DNA of 59,084 nt from CAMTWJ01 sp964643605 (lineage in GTDB: Bacteria > Patescibacteriota > Saccharimonadia > Saccharimonadales > 2-12-FULL-41-12): assembly GCA_964643605.1 (NCBI GenBank), contig CAZXTF010000002.1:1-59084 (forward strand), in the 5' to 3' direction. Shown here one piece after another: positions 31,347-40,761 of this stretch. The notes below the pieces were generated by a model that was not told where the DNA came from, searched no databases, and saw only the letters and a list, made by a program, of their open reading frames with translations. The position numbers and the translations under genes were made by a program. Every line of letters starts with the position of its first letter. Positions within the stretch are counted from its first letter, which is position 1.

Positions 31347-31613
31347 TTAGCGCCTGATACCCAATTTCTTAATCAGGGCAAGATACGCTTGAGAATCTTT
31401 GTCTGCAATATATTTAAGCAAACGCTTCCGCTGACCAACCATTTGTAGCAAGCCACGTCGGGCTGCAAAATCTTTTTTATTAACTTTCAAATGTTCGGTA
31501 ATTTCAGCAATACGAGCAGTTAAAATACCTACCTGCACCTCTGGTGAGCCAGTATCTTTCTTGTTCTTTGCAAGGTCTGCAATTATCTTCTGTTTCTTGT
31601 CAGTAGTTATCAT
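31347..31613 (-). CDS. rpsO: Ribosomal protein uS15
   Basis: An 88-residue uS15 with the standard core (KKDTGSPEVQVGILTARIAE, then LKVNKKDFAARRGLLQMVGQ and RKRLLKYI). It binds 16S rRNA early in 30S assembly. It sits between truB and pnp, as in many bacteria. Confidence 0.97.
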   Translation of the reverse strand: MITTDKKQKIIADLAKNKKDTGSPEVQVGILTARIAEITEHLKVNKKDFAARRGLLQMVGQRKRLLKYIADKDSQAYLALIKKLGIRR

Positions 31614-31639
31614 GCGTTAGGCACTATTCTAGCACACTC

Positions 31640-32317
31640 TCATCTGTTAATCAAGTATTTGTTCGGTTCTTGTGAATTAGGAGAAATCGCTTGTTCAATT
31701 TTAAATTCTCCGACGATTGTGCGGCGGAGGTCGGACATGTAAGCACCAGTTTCGAGCTTTTTGCCAATATCTTCTACCAGTGAGCGGATATATGTGCCAC
31801 TGCTAACAGAAGTAGTGAAGTGTATTTCTGGGTAGTTGTAATCTGTTAGCTCTATATTATTAACTCGGATTTTTCGGGGTTCTATAGCTACTTCCTCCCC
31901 TTTTCGGGCCAATTTGTAGGCCCGTTGACCGTTTATCTTTATAGCCGAGTAAATAGGCGGTGTCTGCATACTTTCGCCCTCGAAGCTCTGTAAAGCTGCT
32001 AGAACCTTGTCTTTTGAAGGGTTTTTGCTCGATACTTCTGTTTTTTCGCCCTCTTCGTCTCCGGTTGAGCTGGTTTGGCCGAGTTTCATGGTTACTTCGT
32101 ACGTCTTATCTAATTTACTAAATTCGCTTGCTCGTTTGCAGTACGAGCCGACCACAACGACCATTAAACCTGTCGCCAAAGGGTCAAGCGTACCCGTATG
32201 CCCAACTTTTACCTTCTTGCCCGCCTCTTTTCTTAGAATATTTCGGACTTTGGCCACTACATCAAAAGATGACCAACCACTTGGCTTATCAACTAGTAAA
32301 ATCCCATCAAACTCCAT
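31640..32317 (-). CDS. truB: tRNA pseudouridine-55 synthase TruB
   Basis: A 225-residue TruB starting MEFDGILLVDKPSGWSSFDV, with the catalytic Asp in VGHTGTLDPLATGLM, the YxG-type YSAIKINGQRAYKLARKGEE and the late VSSGTYIRSLVEDIG. I chose ATG 32315-32317 because the 54 in-frame residues upstream are Pro/Arg-rich and unlike the family. The protein is shorter than E. coli TruB, lacking most of the C-terminal PUA region. It is 26 bp upstream of rpsO. Confidence 0.95.
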   Translation of the reverse strand: MEFDGILLVDKPSGWSSFDVVAKVRNILRKEAGKKVKVGHTGTLDPLATGLMVVVVGSYCKRASEFSKLDKTYEVTMKLGQTSSTGDEEGEKTEVSSKNPSKDKVLAALQSFEGESMQTPPIYSAIKINGQRAYKLARKGEEVAIEPRKIRVNNIELTDYNYPEIHFTTSVSSGTYIRSLVEDIGKKLETGAYMSDLRRTIVGEFKIEQAISPNSQEPNKYLINR

Positions 32318-32375
32318 AAGTACTATCCATAATACCCCACCCGCTACGCTGGTGGGCAGAGCAGTCGGCCTAAAC

Positions 32376-33887
32376 CTAAGAAGTGGGGGGCATGAGGGGG
32401 GGTGGCACAGGTGGCGGAGGCCCCGCAGGCCTATTATTTTCCTGATTCTTAGGCTCTTCAGGGGTATGTAGTTGTTCACTTAACGATTGAGTACCTACGG
32501 ACTGTTTTGGTTGTGGCACAGGCGGTGGTGCTGCCTCGGCAGCTGTAGCGGCAGTTTCACGAGCTTTTTCTGCATCTAAATGCGGACTGGCTACTTCTTC
32601 TTCGATCTGGTGCAGTGTTTTACCTCTGTCGGCAATACTATTTTCTGGCTCTTTGGCGGCTGCTCGATTGTTATGCCCCAAGATAGGACTTTTTTTATCA
32701 GCGCCAGTACTTAGAGGATCGGTGGTTCCCTCGTATTGGCGGTCTTCTGCCACGCTATTGGCAGTTAGCTGACCACCTAATGTTGGTGGTTCTTTTACAA
32801 GGCCTGGCGTATTTTTGGGAGGCTCTCCCGAAGGACTTTCGGCATCTTGATCGGTCTTACCTTCTTCTGTTTTAGGCTCTTGGCTCTCATCGAGATAACG
32901 ATTGTCTACCAGCGAGTGGAACTTACCGTACTCATCGATATGAATATCGTCTTGTTCCTCTGGTTCTACCTCTGGTATTTCAGCTGCTTCGTTGTCTTCT
33001 TCTGGAACTGGTTCCTCGTCGCCGCTATGGCTGATCCGAATCGTACCGTCTGGAGTTGCTTTATCATCGCCCTGCTGTTTTGCCTTCTCTTCATCTTCGG
33101 CTTCTTTCTCAGCCTTTTTGCGAGATTCCTCCAGCTTTGTAGCTACCAGCTGAGTACTCGCACCGGCGGACATTAAGACGCCCGATATAGACATGGTATG
33201 TGGAGATACTTTCTCATTACGAAAGCGGTCTGTCTCGGCCACGACTCCTGTTAGGAGGGCGGTGGCAATCTGCGTATCAAGAACATCACGCTTGAGCTCA
33301 AGTGCAACGTCACTAACCATTTCACACAGGCTACTCGCCCGAGTTTCTACCCAGTCGATAGCTGCAAGATTAGATTTTGCCTTATTGCTAATACCAATAA
33401 TCGTGGCATCGTGCAAGATACGACCATGTGCCGTAATAGCTGCATCCAGATGACCCTTGTCTTCTACCCCAATAGCCACGATAGTTTCGATATTAAAGTC
33501 GCCCTGGCTAAATTGTAAGTCTTTTTCGTCGATACTAGTTTTATACGGAGTAATGTAGATCTTTACCACATCGTCCTCAACCTTATAGCGAAGTTTGTCT
33601 GCCTTTGACTTATCAAGAGCAATAATAAAATCACGCAAGCTATTAGTGTTTTTTTCGAGAGTTTTTTCTGGCTTGAGAAATTCTATTGCTGAGGGAACTT
33701 TACCGCTAAATACGGCGGTGGCATGCTTGCCAATCTTATTAAGTGTAATCGTAAGGCCAATACAGGCCGCCAGCTGGTCAAGTGAAGGGTTAGCACTAAC
33801 CGTAACTAAAATATTATTAGTATTTTTTAGCTTATCGATAGCTTGTTCAAAATGACCAAGTGGAGCTTTATTGTTTTTTGGTGGCAT
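32376..33887 (-). CDS. DHH/NrnA-related protein with lost active site and long acidic, Pro-rich tail
   Basis: A 503-residue protein whose first 260 residues follow the NrnA (oligoribonuclease/PAP phosphatase) fold: ASSLCEMVSDVALEL and AETDRFRNEKVSPHTM match family blocks. The metal-binding motifs are gone: motif I reads SANPSLDQLA (31-40) in place of HxxPDxDA, and the DHH position reads SNK (167-169). It is therefore probably inactive as a nuclease and may bind rather than cut. Residues 260-503 are acidic, then Pro/Glu/Ala-rich and ending in runs of Pro, presumably disordered. Upstream of truB by 58 bp. Confidence 0.75.
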   Translation of the reverse strand: MPPKNNKAPLGHFEQAIDKLKNTNNILVTVSANPSLDQLAACIGLTITLNKIGKHATAVFSGKVPSAIEFLKPEKTLEKNTNSLRDFIIALDKSKADKLRYKVEDDVVKIYITPYKTSIDEKDLQFSQGDFNIETIVAIGVEDKGHLDAAITAHGRILHDATIIGISNKAKSNLAAIDWVETRASSLCEMVSDVALELKRDVLDTQIATALLTGVVAETDRFRNEKVSPHTMSISGVLMSAGASTQLVATKLEESRKKAEKEAEDEEKAKQQGDDKATPDGTIRISHSGDEEPVPEEDNEAAEIPEVEPEEQDDIHIDEYGKFHSLVDNRYLDESQEPKTEEGKTDQDAESPSGEPPKNTPGLVKEPPTLGGQLTANSVAEDRQYEGTTDPLSTGADKKSPILGHNNRAAAKEPENSIADRGKTLHQIEEEVASPHLDAEKARETAATAAEAAPPPVPQPKQSVGTQSLSEQLHTPEEPKNQENNRPAGPPPPVPPPLMPPTS

Positions 33888-33965
33888 AGCGTATTTTTGT
33901 TTTAACTATTTATGTTAATAAACATATCATACATAAGCATTTTTGTCCAGATGTTTATCAAGGTT

Positions 33966-33994
33966 TTGCAGTTTAAGCGTATTTAGGTTATAGT
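33966..33994 (+). promoter_or_regulatory. rpsT promoter
   Basis: TTGCAG (33966-33971), a 17-nt spacer and TATAGT (33989-33994), leaving a short leader that contains AAAGGAAAG before the rpsT ATG. Confidence 0.65.
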
Positions 33995-34038
33995 TATGTC
34001 CATCACTTCGTAAAAAATAACTAAAGGAAAGTTGATAT

Positions 34039-34377
34039 ATGCCAATTATAAAATCTGCTCGTAAACGAGTGCGAGTTGCTCGTAAGGCTACTGTTCGCAA
34101 CCTGCGAACTAAGCGGTCTTTGAAGCAAGCTATTAAGTCTGTGCAGAGCACAGTAAAAAGTGGTAAAAGCGCCGACCAAGAGCTAAAAGATGCACAAAGT
34201 GCCATCGATACAGCGGTAAAGAAGGGTGTGCTCCACAAGAATAAGGCTGCTCGTAAGAAAGCACAGCTGGCACGAGAAGCTAAGAAAACTACCAAAGCTT
34301 CTAAGACAGCCAAGAAAGCTGCTCCAAAGAAGCCAGCAGCCAAGAAGACTCCAGCCAAAAAACCAGCTAAGAAATAG
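34039..34377 (+). CDS. rpsT: Ribosomal protein bS20 with histone-H1-like tail
   Basis: A 112-residue bS20. Residues 1-80 are the normal family core (MPIIKSARKRVRVARKATVR; KGVLHKNKAARKKAQLAREA). The last 32 residues are almost only Lys, Ala, Pro and Thr (KKAAPKKPAAKKTPAKKPAK) and extend past the usual end of about 85-90 residues. AAAGGAAAG is a strong ribosome binding site. The 3' end overlaps the converging holA gene by 11 nt. Confidence 0.95.
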   Translation: MPIIKSARKRVRVARKATVRNLRTKRSLKQAIKSVQSTVKSGKSADQELKDAQSAIDTAVKKGVLHKNKAARKKAQLAREAKKTTKASKTAKKAAPKKPAAKKTPAKKPAKK

Positions 34378-35317
34378 TCTTTCTACTGAGTTCTAGCAAG
34401 AATTCACGCAGAGTGTCATCGGCATCGATGGCCTCTGTTTTTATTTGGCGATCAATTGCACTTAGCCGATGTAATAAATCTTGAAGTTCGGCCCGTGAAA
34501 GCTTGCTGGCAATCCGGGTAGATTTGCTTACCACAAATGGGCTCAAGCCAGCCTCTTTTGCGATAGCATCCGAGCTTTTGCCCTTCCCAGCTTTTACAAT
34601 TGCTACCGCATGGAGCTGCCAGACAATCATAGATAGGATTATCGGTGGCTCGATTTTTTGAGCTCGTTGTGCCTCGTATAGTTCCAAGGTTTTCTTTGCA
34701 TTACCCGCAAATGCTGCATCGAGTAAATTAAAAATTGTCCCTGTTATATTTGGTTCGGTTACATTCTCGATACTCGTGCGAGTTATCTCTGACTGATAAT
34801 CAAGCAGCTTAACAAGCTCGTTGTGTAACGCCTGTTGTTGGAGACTAATTCGCTCTACCAAAAACCGTGCATCGGCTGGTTTTAATGATCCACCTCTGGT
34901 TTTTGCCTCTTGTGTTAGCCAAGAAATAAGCTCTTGTTCGCCTAGCTCTTTAAACTCTTCGAGATTTGTCTTTTGTTTGAGCGTCTTATAAAACACACTC
35001 CGTTTGTCGGGCTTAGGCTCAACAAAAAGTAATGTCGTTTCTTGGGTGGCTAGTGGCAGTATGTCTTCCAGGTTTTCGGCCACCTTCTTATTGTTGCCAA
35101 GTCGCTTAATAATAACGAGCTTTTTGGGGCTTAAAAATGAAGGGCTCTCAAGGATTTGTGTAATCTGCTCGAGTTCGGCTTCTTCTCCATCGATTGTCTC
35201 TACAGCTAAGTCTGTGTGCTCGGCGATAAAGTCTGTTTTTATTTGCTGAAGTTTTTGCTCAAGCAAATACGTATTGGGGCCAACCAGCGAAATTATATTT
35301 TTTGGCACATTGGGCAT
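34367..35317 (-). CDS. holA: DNA polymerase III delta subunit (clamp loader)
   Basis: A 316-residue HolA. It starts MPNVPKNIISLVGPNTYLLE and has an AAA+-like N-terminal region (LESPSFLSPKKLVIIKRLGN), the DARFLVERISL segment and a helical collar. I chose ATG 35315-35317; the 20 in-frame residues upstream lie within the mutM zinc-finger coding region and are unlike the family. Overlaps the end of mutM by 25 nt. Together with polA and dnaG it places replication genes in this region. Confidence 0.9.
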   Translation of the reverse strand: MPNVPKNIISLVGPNTYLLEQKLQQIKTDFIAEHTDLAVETIDGEEAELEQITQILESPSFLSPKKLVIIKRLGNNKKVAENLEDILPLATQETTLLFVEPKPDKRSVFYKTLKQKTNLEEFKELGEQELISWLTQEAKTRGGSLKPADARFLVERISLQQQALHNELVKLLDYQSEITRTSIENVTEPNITGTIFNLLDAAFAGNAKKTLELYEAQRAQKIEPPIILSMIVWQLHAVAIVKAGKGKSSDAIAKEAGLSPFVVSKSTRIASKLSRAELQDLLHRLSAIDRQIKTEAIDADDTLREFLLELSRKTIS

Positions 35318-36165
35318 ATGTGTGTTCCTCTTCCTGCAACTCTCAACTTTTCTATTGTGGTGCCACAGCGTGGACATGGCAAGTTTTCTCGGCGAAAAAC
35401 TCGAGCAAACTGGATGTAGCTACCCTTTTTACCTTTGGCATCAACGTAGTTTCGGTCGGTTGAGCCACCCTTTTCAATACTAAGGTTTAGTACATACTGA
35501 ATACTAGCGAATAATTTTTTTAATTTGGCATCTGATACATCAGCTACTCTAGTAGCTGGGTGGATTTTGGCGCCCCACAGCGACTCGTCGGCGTAGATAT
35601 TGCCCACTCCAGCTAGCACTGTTTGATCAAGCAATGCTGCCTTAATAGTAGAGCCTGCCCGTTTTTTTATTCGTTCTATAAATATTTTGTCCGTGAACTC
35701 TGCGCTCAAAGGTTCAGGACCAACTTTTTTAAAAAAATCGATGTTAGGAATCTCAATCGTAGGGACTAACCTAACCCAGCCAAACTTACGTTGATCATTA
35801 AAGAAAAGTTTTGCCCCGTCTAGCTCAATAGTTACCCGAGTTGATTTGTCTGGGAGTTTGCCAACTAGACTGTTGGTTGGGTGCCCTGCCCCAAATTTTT
35901 TAGAATCATCGTCGCTCCGAAAGACTAGTTGCCCAGTCATTTTAAGATGAATGATTAGCGAGTAGTCTGAGTCTAGATCGATAATAAGCACCTTGGCCCT
36001 GCGCCTAACATCGGTAATTTTGGCTCCAATCAGAAAGCTTTCTACATCTGATTTAGCGTTTGGGAATGATTTATCCCATGAGGAAGATACGTCTGTAACT
36101 TTTCGTCCAGGCAATAACTCAATGAGTCCTAGTCGCACAACTTCTACTTCTGGTAACTCCGGCAT
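35293..36165 (-). CDS. mutM: Formamidopyrimidine-DNA glycosylase
   Basis: A 290-residue Fpg/MutM. It has the catalytic N-terminal PELPEVE, the middle H2TH motif (LLDQTVLAGVGNIYADESLW), and an intact C-terminal zinc finger with two Cys pairs in CPRCGTTIE and HICPMCQ. It excises oxidised purines. TAAAAT lies 11 nt before the start. The intact zinc finger contrasts with the metal-site losses in DnaG and UDG. Confidence 0.95.
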   Translation of the reverse strand: MPELPEVEVVRLGLIELLPGRKVTDVSSSWDKSFPNAKSDVESFLIGAKITDVRRRAKVLIIDLDSDYSLIIHLKMTGQLVFRSDDDSKKFGAGHPTNSLVGKLPDKSTRVTIELDGAKLFFNDQRKFGWVRLVPTIEIPNIDFFKKVGPEPLSAEFTDKIFIERIKKRAGSTIKAALLDQTVLAGVGNIYADESLWGAKIHPATRVADVSDAKLKKLFASIQYVLNLSIEKGGSTDRNYVDAKGKKGSYIQFARVFRRENLPCPRCGTTIEKLRVAGRGTHICPMCQKI

Positions 36166-36195
36166 AGGTAACCTCTATTTTAGCAAGCTCTGGGG

Positions 36196-36201
36196 TACAA
36201 T
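36196..36201 (+). promoter_or_regulatory. -10 element with leaderless spacing
   Basis: TACAAT ends 6 nt before ATG 36208; the 42-bp gap to the divergent mutM start must hold both promoters. Confidence 0.45.
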
Positions 36202-36207
36202 AAATAT

Positions 36208-36447
36208 ATGAGTAACTCATTGGGTGACATTTTGGGCAAAAAAAACTTCTCTGCACCTGATGAAATTGAAGTTATTAAGACCTACGTTTTCGAACGATTT
36301 GAGCAAACTCCCTCAGTGACACTAACTGACAGCTCTATAATCATCGTTGTTTCTAGCGCTAGTTTAGCCGGAGCCCTGCGCCCCGAGCTTCATAAGCTTC
36401 AGGAACAACTAAATACTCAAAAGCGTCTAACCATCCGTATCGGCTAA
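36208..36447 (+). CDS. Small DciA/DUF721-like protein
   Basis: A 79-residue protein. The second half (SSIIIVVSSASLAGALRPEL, then HKLQEQLNTQKRLTIRIG) follows the strand-helix pattern of the DUF721 (DciA) C-terminal region, in which strand-forming V-x-V-x-S-S precedes L-A-x-x-L-R and a helix ending in strand. DciA interacts with the replicative helicase. The match is by eye. The stop overlaps the polA stop by 4 nt (CTAA). Confidence 0.45.
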   Translation: MSNSLGDILGKKNFSAPDEIEVIKTYVFERFEQTPSVTLTDSSIIIVVSSASLAGALRPELHKLQEQLNTQKRLTIRIG

Positions 36448-39074
36448 AGTTCGCCCCAATTTTTACCTATGGTGGTGTCGACCGTAAGTTTAACCGGAAG
36501 CTTATATACAGCTTCCATAATACTCTTAAGCTGTAGAGCAACTTCATCGGCATCTGTTTCTTTGCATTCTACGAGCACTGAGTCATGAATTTGCAGTAAC
36601 ATCTCTGCTCCATCCATGCCGTGTAGATACTTTTCGATATCGATCATAGCCATCTTCATAAGGTCGGCTTCTGTGCCCTGGATCGGCATGTTCATAGCTG
36701 CTCGTTCGGCCGCCTGTCTGACCATAAAATTACTCGACTTTATATCTGGCATTGGACGCCTACGACCAAACAAAGTCTCTACATACCCCTGTTCTCGAGC
36801 TTGGTCTTTTAGTCCATTGAGATATTCGAGCATTGGCTTTCGAAGCTCAAAATACTTATCTATAAATTCTTTGGCAGCGGTAAATGTCATGCCAGTTGCA
36901 ATACTCAACCCATGTGGGCTCATGCCATATAAAATGCCGAAGTTTATAACCTTGGCATCTCGGCGCATGGTCTTGGTAACGTCCTCCGGCTCTCGGTTGT
37001 ATACCTGCGCAGCTGTGGCAGTGTGCACATCTATATCTCTATTGAATAAATCAATTAATTCTTTGTCCTTTGCTAAAACTGCTGCCAAACGAAGCTCGAA
37101 CTGGCTATAGTCGGCGCTAACCAACACATTACCGGGACCAGCTACAAATGCAGTACGAATTCGCTTGCCCAGCTCGGTTCGGACCGGAATATTTTGCAGA
37201 TTTGGGTCGTTCGAACTAAGCCGCCCTGTCTGCGCAACAGTCAGACTAAATGTAGTATGCAGCCGCCCTCGCTCGTCCACCATTTTTGGCAACGTTTCCA
37301 CATACGTACTCATGAGTTTGGTAACTTCTCGGTACTGCGATATGAGATCAACAATCGGGTGCAGTGCCCGTAATTTATCTAGTTCATTCGCTGCAGTACT
37401 ATAGCCAGTTTTGCCCTTTTTTACCCCTGTTGTTGGCAGGCCTAACTTTTCAAACAAAATAACCGAAAGTTGCTGGGGGCTACCAATATTGAACTCCTCA
37501 TCGGCATGACCATAAATTTGTTGTTCAAGGTCACTAATCTGGTCTTTTAGCTCTTCAGAAAATTGAGCCAGATATTCACTATCCAGCTTGATTCCTTTGT
37601 GCTCCATAGCTGCCAGTACAGGAATAACTGGCCATTCAATATCCTCTGCCAATTTCTGCACTTTTGGCAACTTTGCAAGGTCTTCTTTTTGCTGCTCGTA
37701 CAGGGCTCGAATTACTCCAATAATCGCTGGTGCCTGGGCCAAGAACTCTTCTGGCGGAAGATCACTGAGTTCGCCACCTTCCCAACCCAAATCAGCCTCT
37801 GCTATCTCAGATAGGCTTGGTTTGTATGTTAATGGGTTAATCAAAAAACGGCCAACATCAACATCGTGGTCCAACTCCGCTAAGTCTTTTGACCCAAGCT
37901 CCAAAAATACTTGCGCCGTTGATTTTGCATCATAACCTATCTTCTTTACATCTGGACTACTCACAAAAGCAAGTTCTTGTTTGGCTTGTTCGGGACTCAA
38001 GATATACAGAGCTTTAGGCTCAGGGCTCACAAGAACATATTGCGGATCTTTACCGTGTTTGCCGGCAGCATAGCTATGTATTACTACTTCACTATCTTTC
38101 TTAACGGCAAGCGAACCTTTATAGTCTTGAACCTTCGGTAGAGTAATATTTACTGAAGCCGCAGCTATCTCAGAAACTTCATCCGGGACCTTCATAATCT
38201 CTGGAAGCTGGCGTACCAGCGTACGGAACTCGAGTTTTTGTAGCATATTCCGGATCTCAACTGGATCACACTTACTACCATCAACCTCTTTGAGATCTAG
38301 CTTGATTGGCGCATCTGTCCAGATTGCAGCCAGTTTTTTGCTCAAATATGCACTCTCTTTGCCATCCTTTAGTTTTTGAGCTAGTTTTTCGGGGGTTATA
38401 AGATCGATATTTTCATAAATTCCGTCTAAGTTCCCATATTCGTTCAACAGCTTTACGGCCGTTTTTTCGCCCACACCAGGCACGCCTGGAATATTGTCAG
38501 AACTATCACCTTTTAGCGACTTTAGATCCAAGAACTGCTCGACTTCGATACCATACTTTTTTTCGAAGCTCTCGGGGTGAAAAAGCTCAATATTACTGAG
38601 GCCTTTCTTGAGTGCATAAACGTGTACATTACCGTTGATGACTTGTAGCATATCCAGATCAGAGGTAACCAGCAGTGTATCCAGCCCCTTTTCTCGAGCC
38701 TGGACTGCCAATGCACCCATAATATCGTCGGCTTCATAGTCATCAAGTTCATACAATGGCCAACCAAAAGCTGCTAATAGCTCATGAAGCAACGGAATTT
38801 GTTCATAAAAATCTGGTGGAGGCGGCTTGCGACCTGCCTTATATTCTGGATACAGCTCTAGTCTTTTTCGAATATTAGTTTTGGGCTTATCCCATGCCAC
38901 GCAGACATAATCTGGTTGTAGTTTTTTGAGTACCTCCAGTGCCATCACTGCAAAGCCATACACTCCGCCAGTTGGCGTGCCTTCTTTGGTCGAAAGCCCA
39001 GGCATAGCAAAATACCCACGGTAAAAAACTGATTTACCATCGATGATTACTAGCTTCTTTCTCTCCTCTGCCAT
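36444..39074 (-). CDS. polA: DNA polymerase I
   Basis: An 876-residue Pol I. It has a 5'-3' exonuclease domain (EERKKLVIIDGKSVFYRGYF; YEADDIMGALA; GDSSDNIPGVPGVGEKTA), a 3'-5' exonuclease-like domain that seems degenerate, and a polymerase domain: VSADYSQFELRLAAVLAKD (motif A), RRDAKVINFGILYGMS (motif B, with the Phe that disfavours dideoxynucleotides) and LLQIHDSVLVE (motif C). The start is ATG 39072-39074; TATACT lies 8 nt upstream, without Shine-Dalgarno. Last gene of the dnaG-rpoD-CoaE-like-prenyltransferase series. Confidence 0.96.
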   Translation of the reverse strand: MAEERKKLVIIDGKSVFYRGYFAMPGLSTKEGTPTGGVYGFAVMALEVLKKLQPDYVCVAWDKPKTNIRKRLELYPEYKAGRKPPPPDFYEQIPLLHELLAAFGWPLYELDDYEADDIMGALAVQAREKGLDTLLVTSDLDMLQVINGNVHVYALKKGLSNIELFHPESFEKKYGIEVEQFLDLKSLKGDSSDNIPGVPGVGEKTAVKLLNEYGNLDGIYENIDLITPEKLAQKLKDGKESAYLSKKLAAIWTDAPIKLDLKEVDGSKCDPVEIRNMLQKLEFRTLVRQLPEIMKVPDEVSEIAAASVNITLPKVQDYKGSLAVKKDSEVVIHSYAAGKHGKDPQYVLVSPEPKALYILSPEQAKQELAFVSSPDVKKIGYDAKSTAQVFLELGSKDLAELDHDVDVGRFLINPLTYKPSLSEIAEADLGWEGGELSDLPPEEFLAQAPAIIGVIRALYEQQKEDLAKLPKVQKLAEDIEWPVIPVLAAMEHKGIKLDSEYLAQFSEELKDQISDLEQQIYGHADEEFNIGSPQQLSVILFEKLGLPTTGVKKGKTGYSTAANELDKLRALHPIVDLISQYREVTKLMSTYVETLPKMVDERGRLHTTFSLTVAQTGRLSSNDPNLQNIPVRTELGKRIRTAFVAGPGNVLVSADYSQFELRLAAVLAKDKELIDLFNRDIDVHTATAAQVYNREPEDVTKTMRRDAKVINFGILYGMSPHGLSIATGMTFTAAKEFIDKYFELRKPMLEYLNGLKDQAREQGYVETLFGRRRPMPDIKSSNFMVRQAAERAAMNMPIQGTEADLMKMAMIDIEKYLHGMDGAEMLLQIHDSVLVECKETDADEVALQLKSIMEAVYKLPVKLTVDTTIGKNWGEL

Positions 39075-39108
39075 CACTTAACAGTATACGCCTGTTCTCT
39101 TGTACGGC

Positions 39109-40194
39109 CTAGGCACTGACGGCGTGGTGACCAAGCTGCATCAAAAATTGGCGCTGTGGCTCTTGCCAATGAGATCCCTCTTTTTTACTCAAAGATTCCC
39201 GTGCAACACGAGTTTTATGCTCAATAATCTGTTCTACTGCTTCTACTGCCCCAGAATGTATAAGTAGCTTTTGGCAGCGTAATACCTCTCGGGAGGCAAG
39301 CTTGGAGCTGCCAACTGTCTGCCGTAAATAGATTTTTTGTTCTTCAGTAAGTTTTGAATCAGCCGACAATGCATGCTGAAGCAATACTGTCCGCTTGCCT
39401 GAGCAGATATCTCCACCTCGATATACCCCATCGACTGTCATGTCAGTCACTTCTAAGTCATTACGCAGCTGATACGCTTCGCCCAAATTGTGGGCAAATA
39501 TCTGTATAGCATCGATATCATCTGTTGATGCCCCAGCCAAATACATACCAACCTCTAGTGGTGCACGAAACGTATAGTGTTTTGTCTTATCACCGTTCGC
39601 TCTATTGGCTTCTTCGTCGCTAATATCATCAATTACTGGTGCAAGTAGATCTCCTGTCTGGCCAAAGCCGGTAGGAACCATAGCAGCATGTATGGCATTT
39701 GAGGCACGTACTTTTGCCAGCGCTGGAGCTGGCAACGTACCAATTGCCAGAAGCGCATGATGGTTTAGAGTTAGAGCGCCGTTAATTGTTACATCTTCGG
39801 GTAAATTGCCTATCTCTTTCGTGGTATTTGCAACCAACTCTTCTTCGACAAACATATGAGCTGGTACATTACCTCGGCGCTGCCGAGAGTCATCTTGGAT
39901 GTCATCTATCACTACCAGATAGGTCTGCAGCGCCTCCATAGCAGCGCTAGCTCTGTCGATCATTTCATTGTCTTTGCCGCCGAGCATCTCGTAACCAGCT
40001 ATAGTTAATACCCCTCGAACTCTCCTGGCATTCGTCGTTAGAATATCGGTACAGGCTTCAACGGGTAATGAGATAAAGTCTCCGTAATCTTCTGCTTGGT
40101 CCATAAGCTGTGCAGCATATACACCCACTGCATCTTCAACTCGCTCTTGATACTGCCCAAAGCTAGACAAAAATTGCTCCTGCGAATTCTCCAT
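39109..40194 (-). CDS. Polyprenyl (isoprenoid) synthetase family protein
   Basis: A 361-residue all-helical trans-prenyltransferase. The first Asp-rich motif is intact (DDIQD, 97-101, in LVVIDDIQDDSRQRRG). The second, normally DDxxD, reads NDLEVTD in YQLRNDLEVTDMTVDG, followed by a Lys-containing GKRT. Chain length cannot be read. It would supply prenyl diphosphate for lipid carrier synthesis. It starts 3 bp after the CoaE-like gene. Confidence 0.85.
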   Translation of the reverse strand: MENSQEQFLSSFGQYQERVEDAVGVYAAQLMDQAEDYGDFISLPVEACTDILTTNARRVRGVLTIAGYEMLGGKDNEMIDRASAAMEALQTYLVVIDDIQDDSRQRRGNVPAHMFVEEELVANTTKEIGNLPEDVTINGALTLNHHALLAIGTLPAPALAKVRASNAIHAAMVPTGFGQTGDLLAPVIDDISDEEANRANGDKTKHYTFRAPLEVGMYLAGASTDDIDAIQIFAHNLGEAYQLRNDLEVTDMTVDGVYRGGDICSGKRTVLLQHALSADSKLTEEQKIYLRQTVGSSKLASREVLRCQKLLIHSGAVEAVEQIIEHKTRVARESLSKKEGSHWQEPQRQFLMQLGHHAVSA

Positions 40195-40197
40195 GCC

Positions 40198-40758
40198 CTA
40201 TATTAGTCCAGTTAGTTTAGATTCTATTGCTTTTTCAAAGTCTTCTATCGTCGAAAAATTATTGTCGATACATATATCTGCCTTGGCTTTAACGGCTAAT
40301 GTATTGAGGGTCGCTTCATCGCCTGAGTGGCTAGCTTCGTCTTGCTCTTCTTGCATAAACTCTTCAAAAGTCTTTTGGTCTTCGCTGGAACGTTGCCTAT
40401 TTTGTACTCGCTCATAGCGAATTTTTGGATCGGCATCCACCCAGATGACTGTGCCGCCTAGCTCGTGTACTCGGTCGGCTTCGCCTGGATTACGAAGACT
40501 AGCAATCGCTACACCTTTGCACTCCTCACCTGCTTGCTCAACTGCTTTGTCCATTAAAAATCCCAGGCCATGAGCTCGTCGCCACTCAGCACTAATTGCT
40601 CGTAGGTTTTCTCGCTCGAGTGGTAAGTCACGCTTCCGAGCTTCTTCTCGCAAAATATCTGTGGCCGGAACAAAAAGGAAATCTTTCTCTTTTTGCAGAT
40701 ACTCACCAATTGTATCTTTCCCGCTTCCGTTTGTACCAGAAACCCCAATAATCTTCAT
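40198..40758 (-). CDS. Dephospho-CoA-kinase-like P-loop kinase
   Basis: A 186-residue P-loop kinase with Walker A GVSGTNGSGKDT at the start and a dephospho-CoA-kinase-like layout: LREEARKRDLPL, an Asp/Glu-rich middle, a VIWVDADPKIRYERVQNR lid and a C-terminal ADICIDNNFSTIEDF. It may be CoaE, or a related nucleotide kinase; the CoA substrate is not certain. It lies 3 bp after rpoD and 3 bp before the prenyl synthase, so it is in the same operon. Confidence 0.7.
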   Translation of the reverse strand: MKIIGVSGTNGSGKDTIGEYLQKEKDFLFVPATDILREEARKRDLPLERENLRAISAEWRRAHGLGFLMDKAVEQAGEECKGVAIASLRNPGEADRVHELGGTVIWVDADPKIRYERVQNRQRSSEDQKTFEEFMQEEQDEASHSGDEATLNTLAVKAKADICIDNNFSTIEDFEKAIESKLTGLI

Positions 40759-40761
40759 GGC

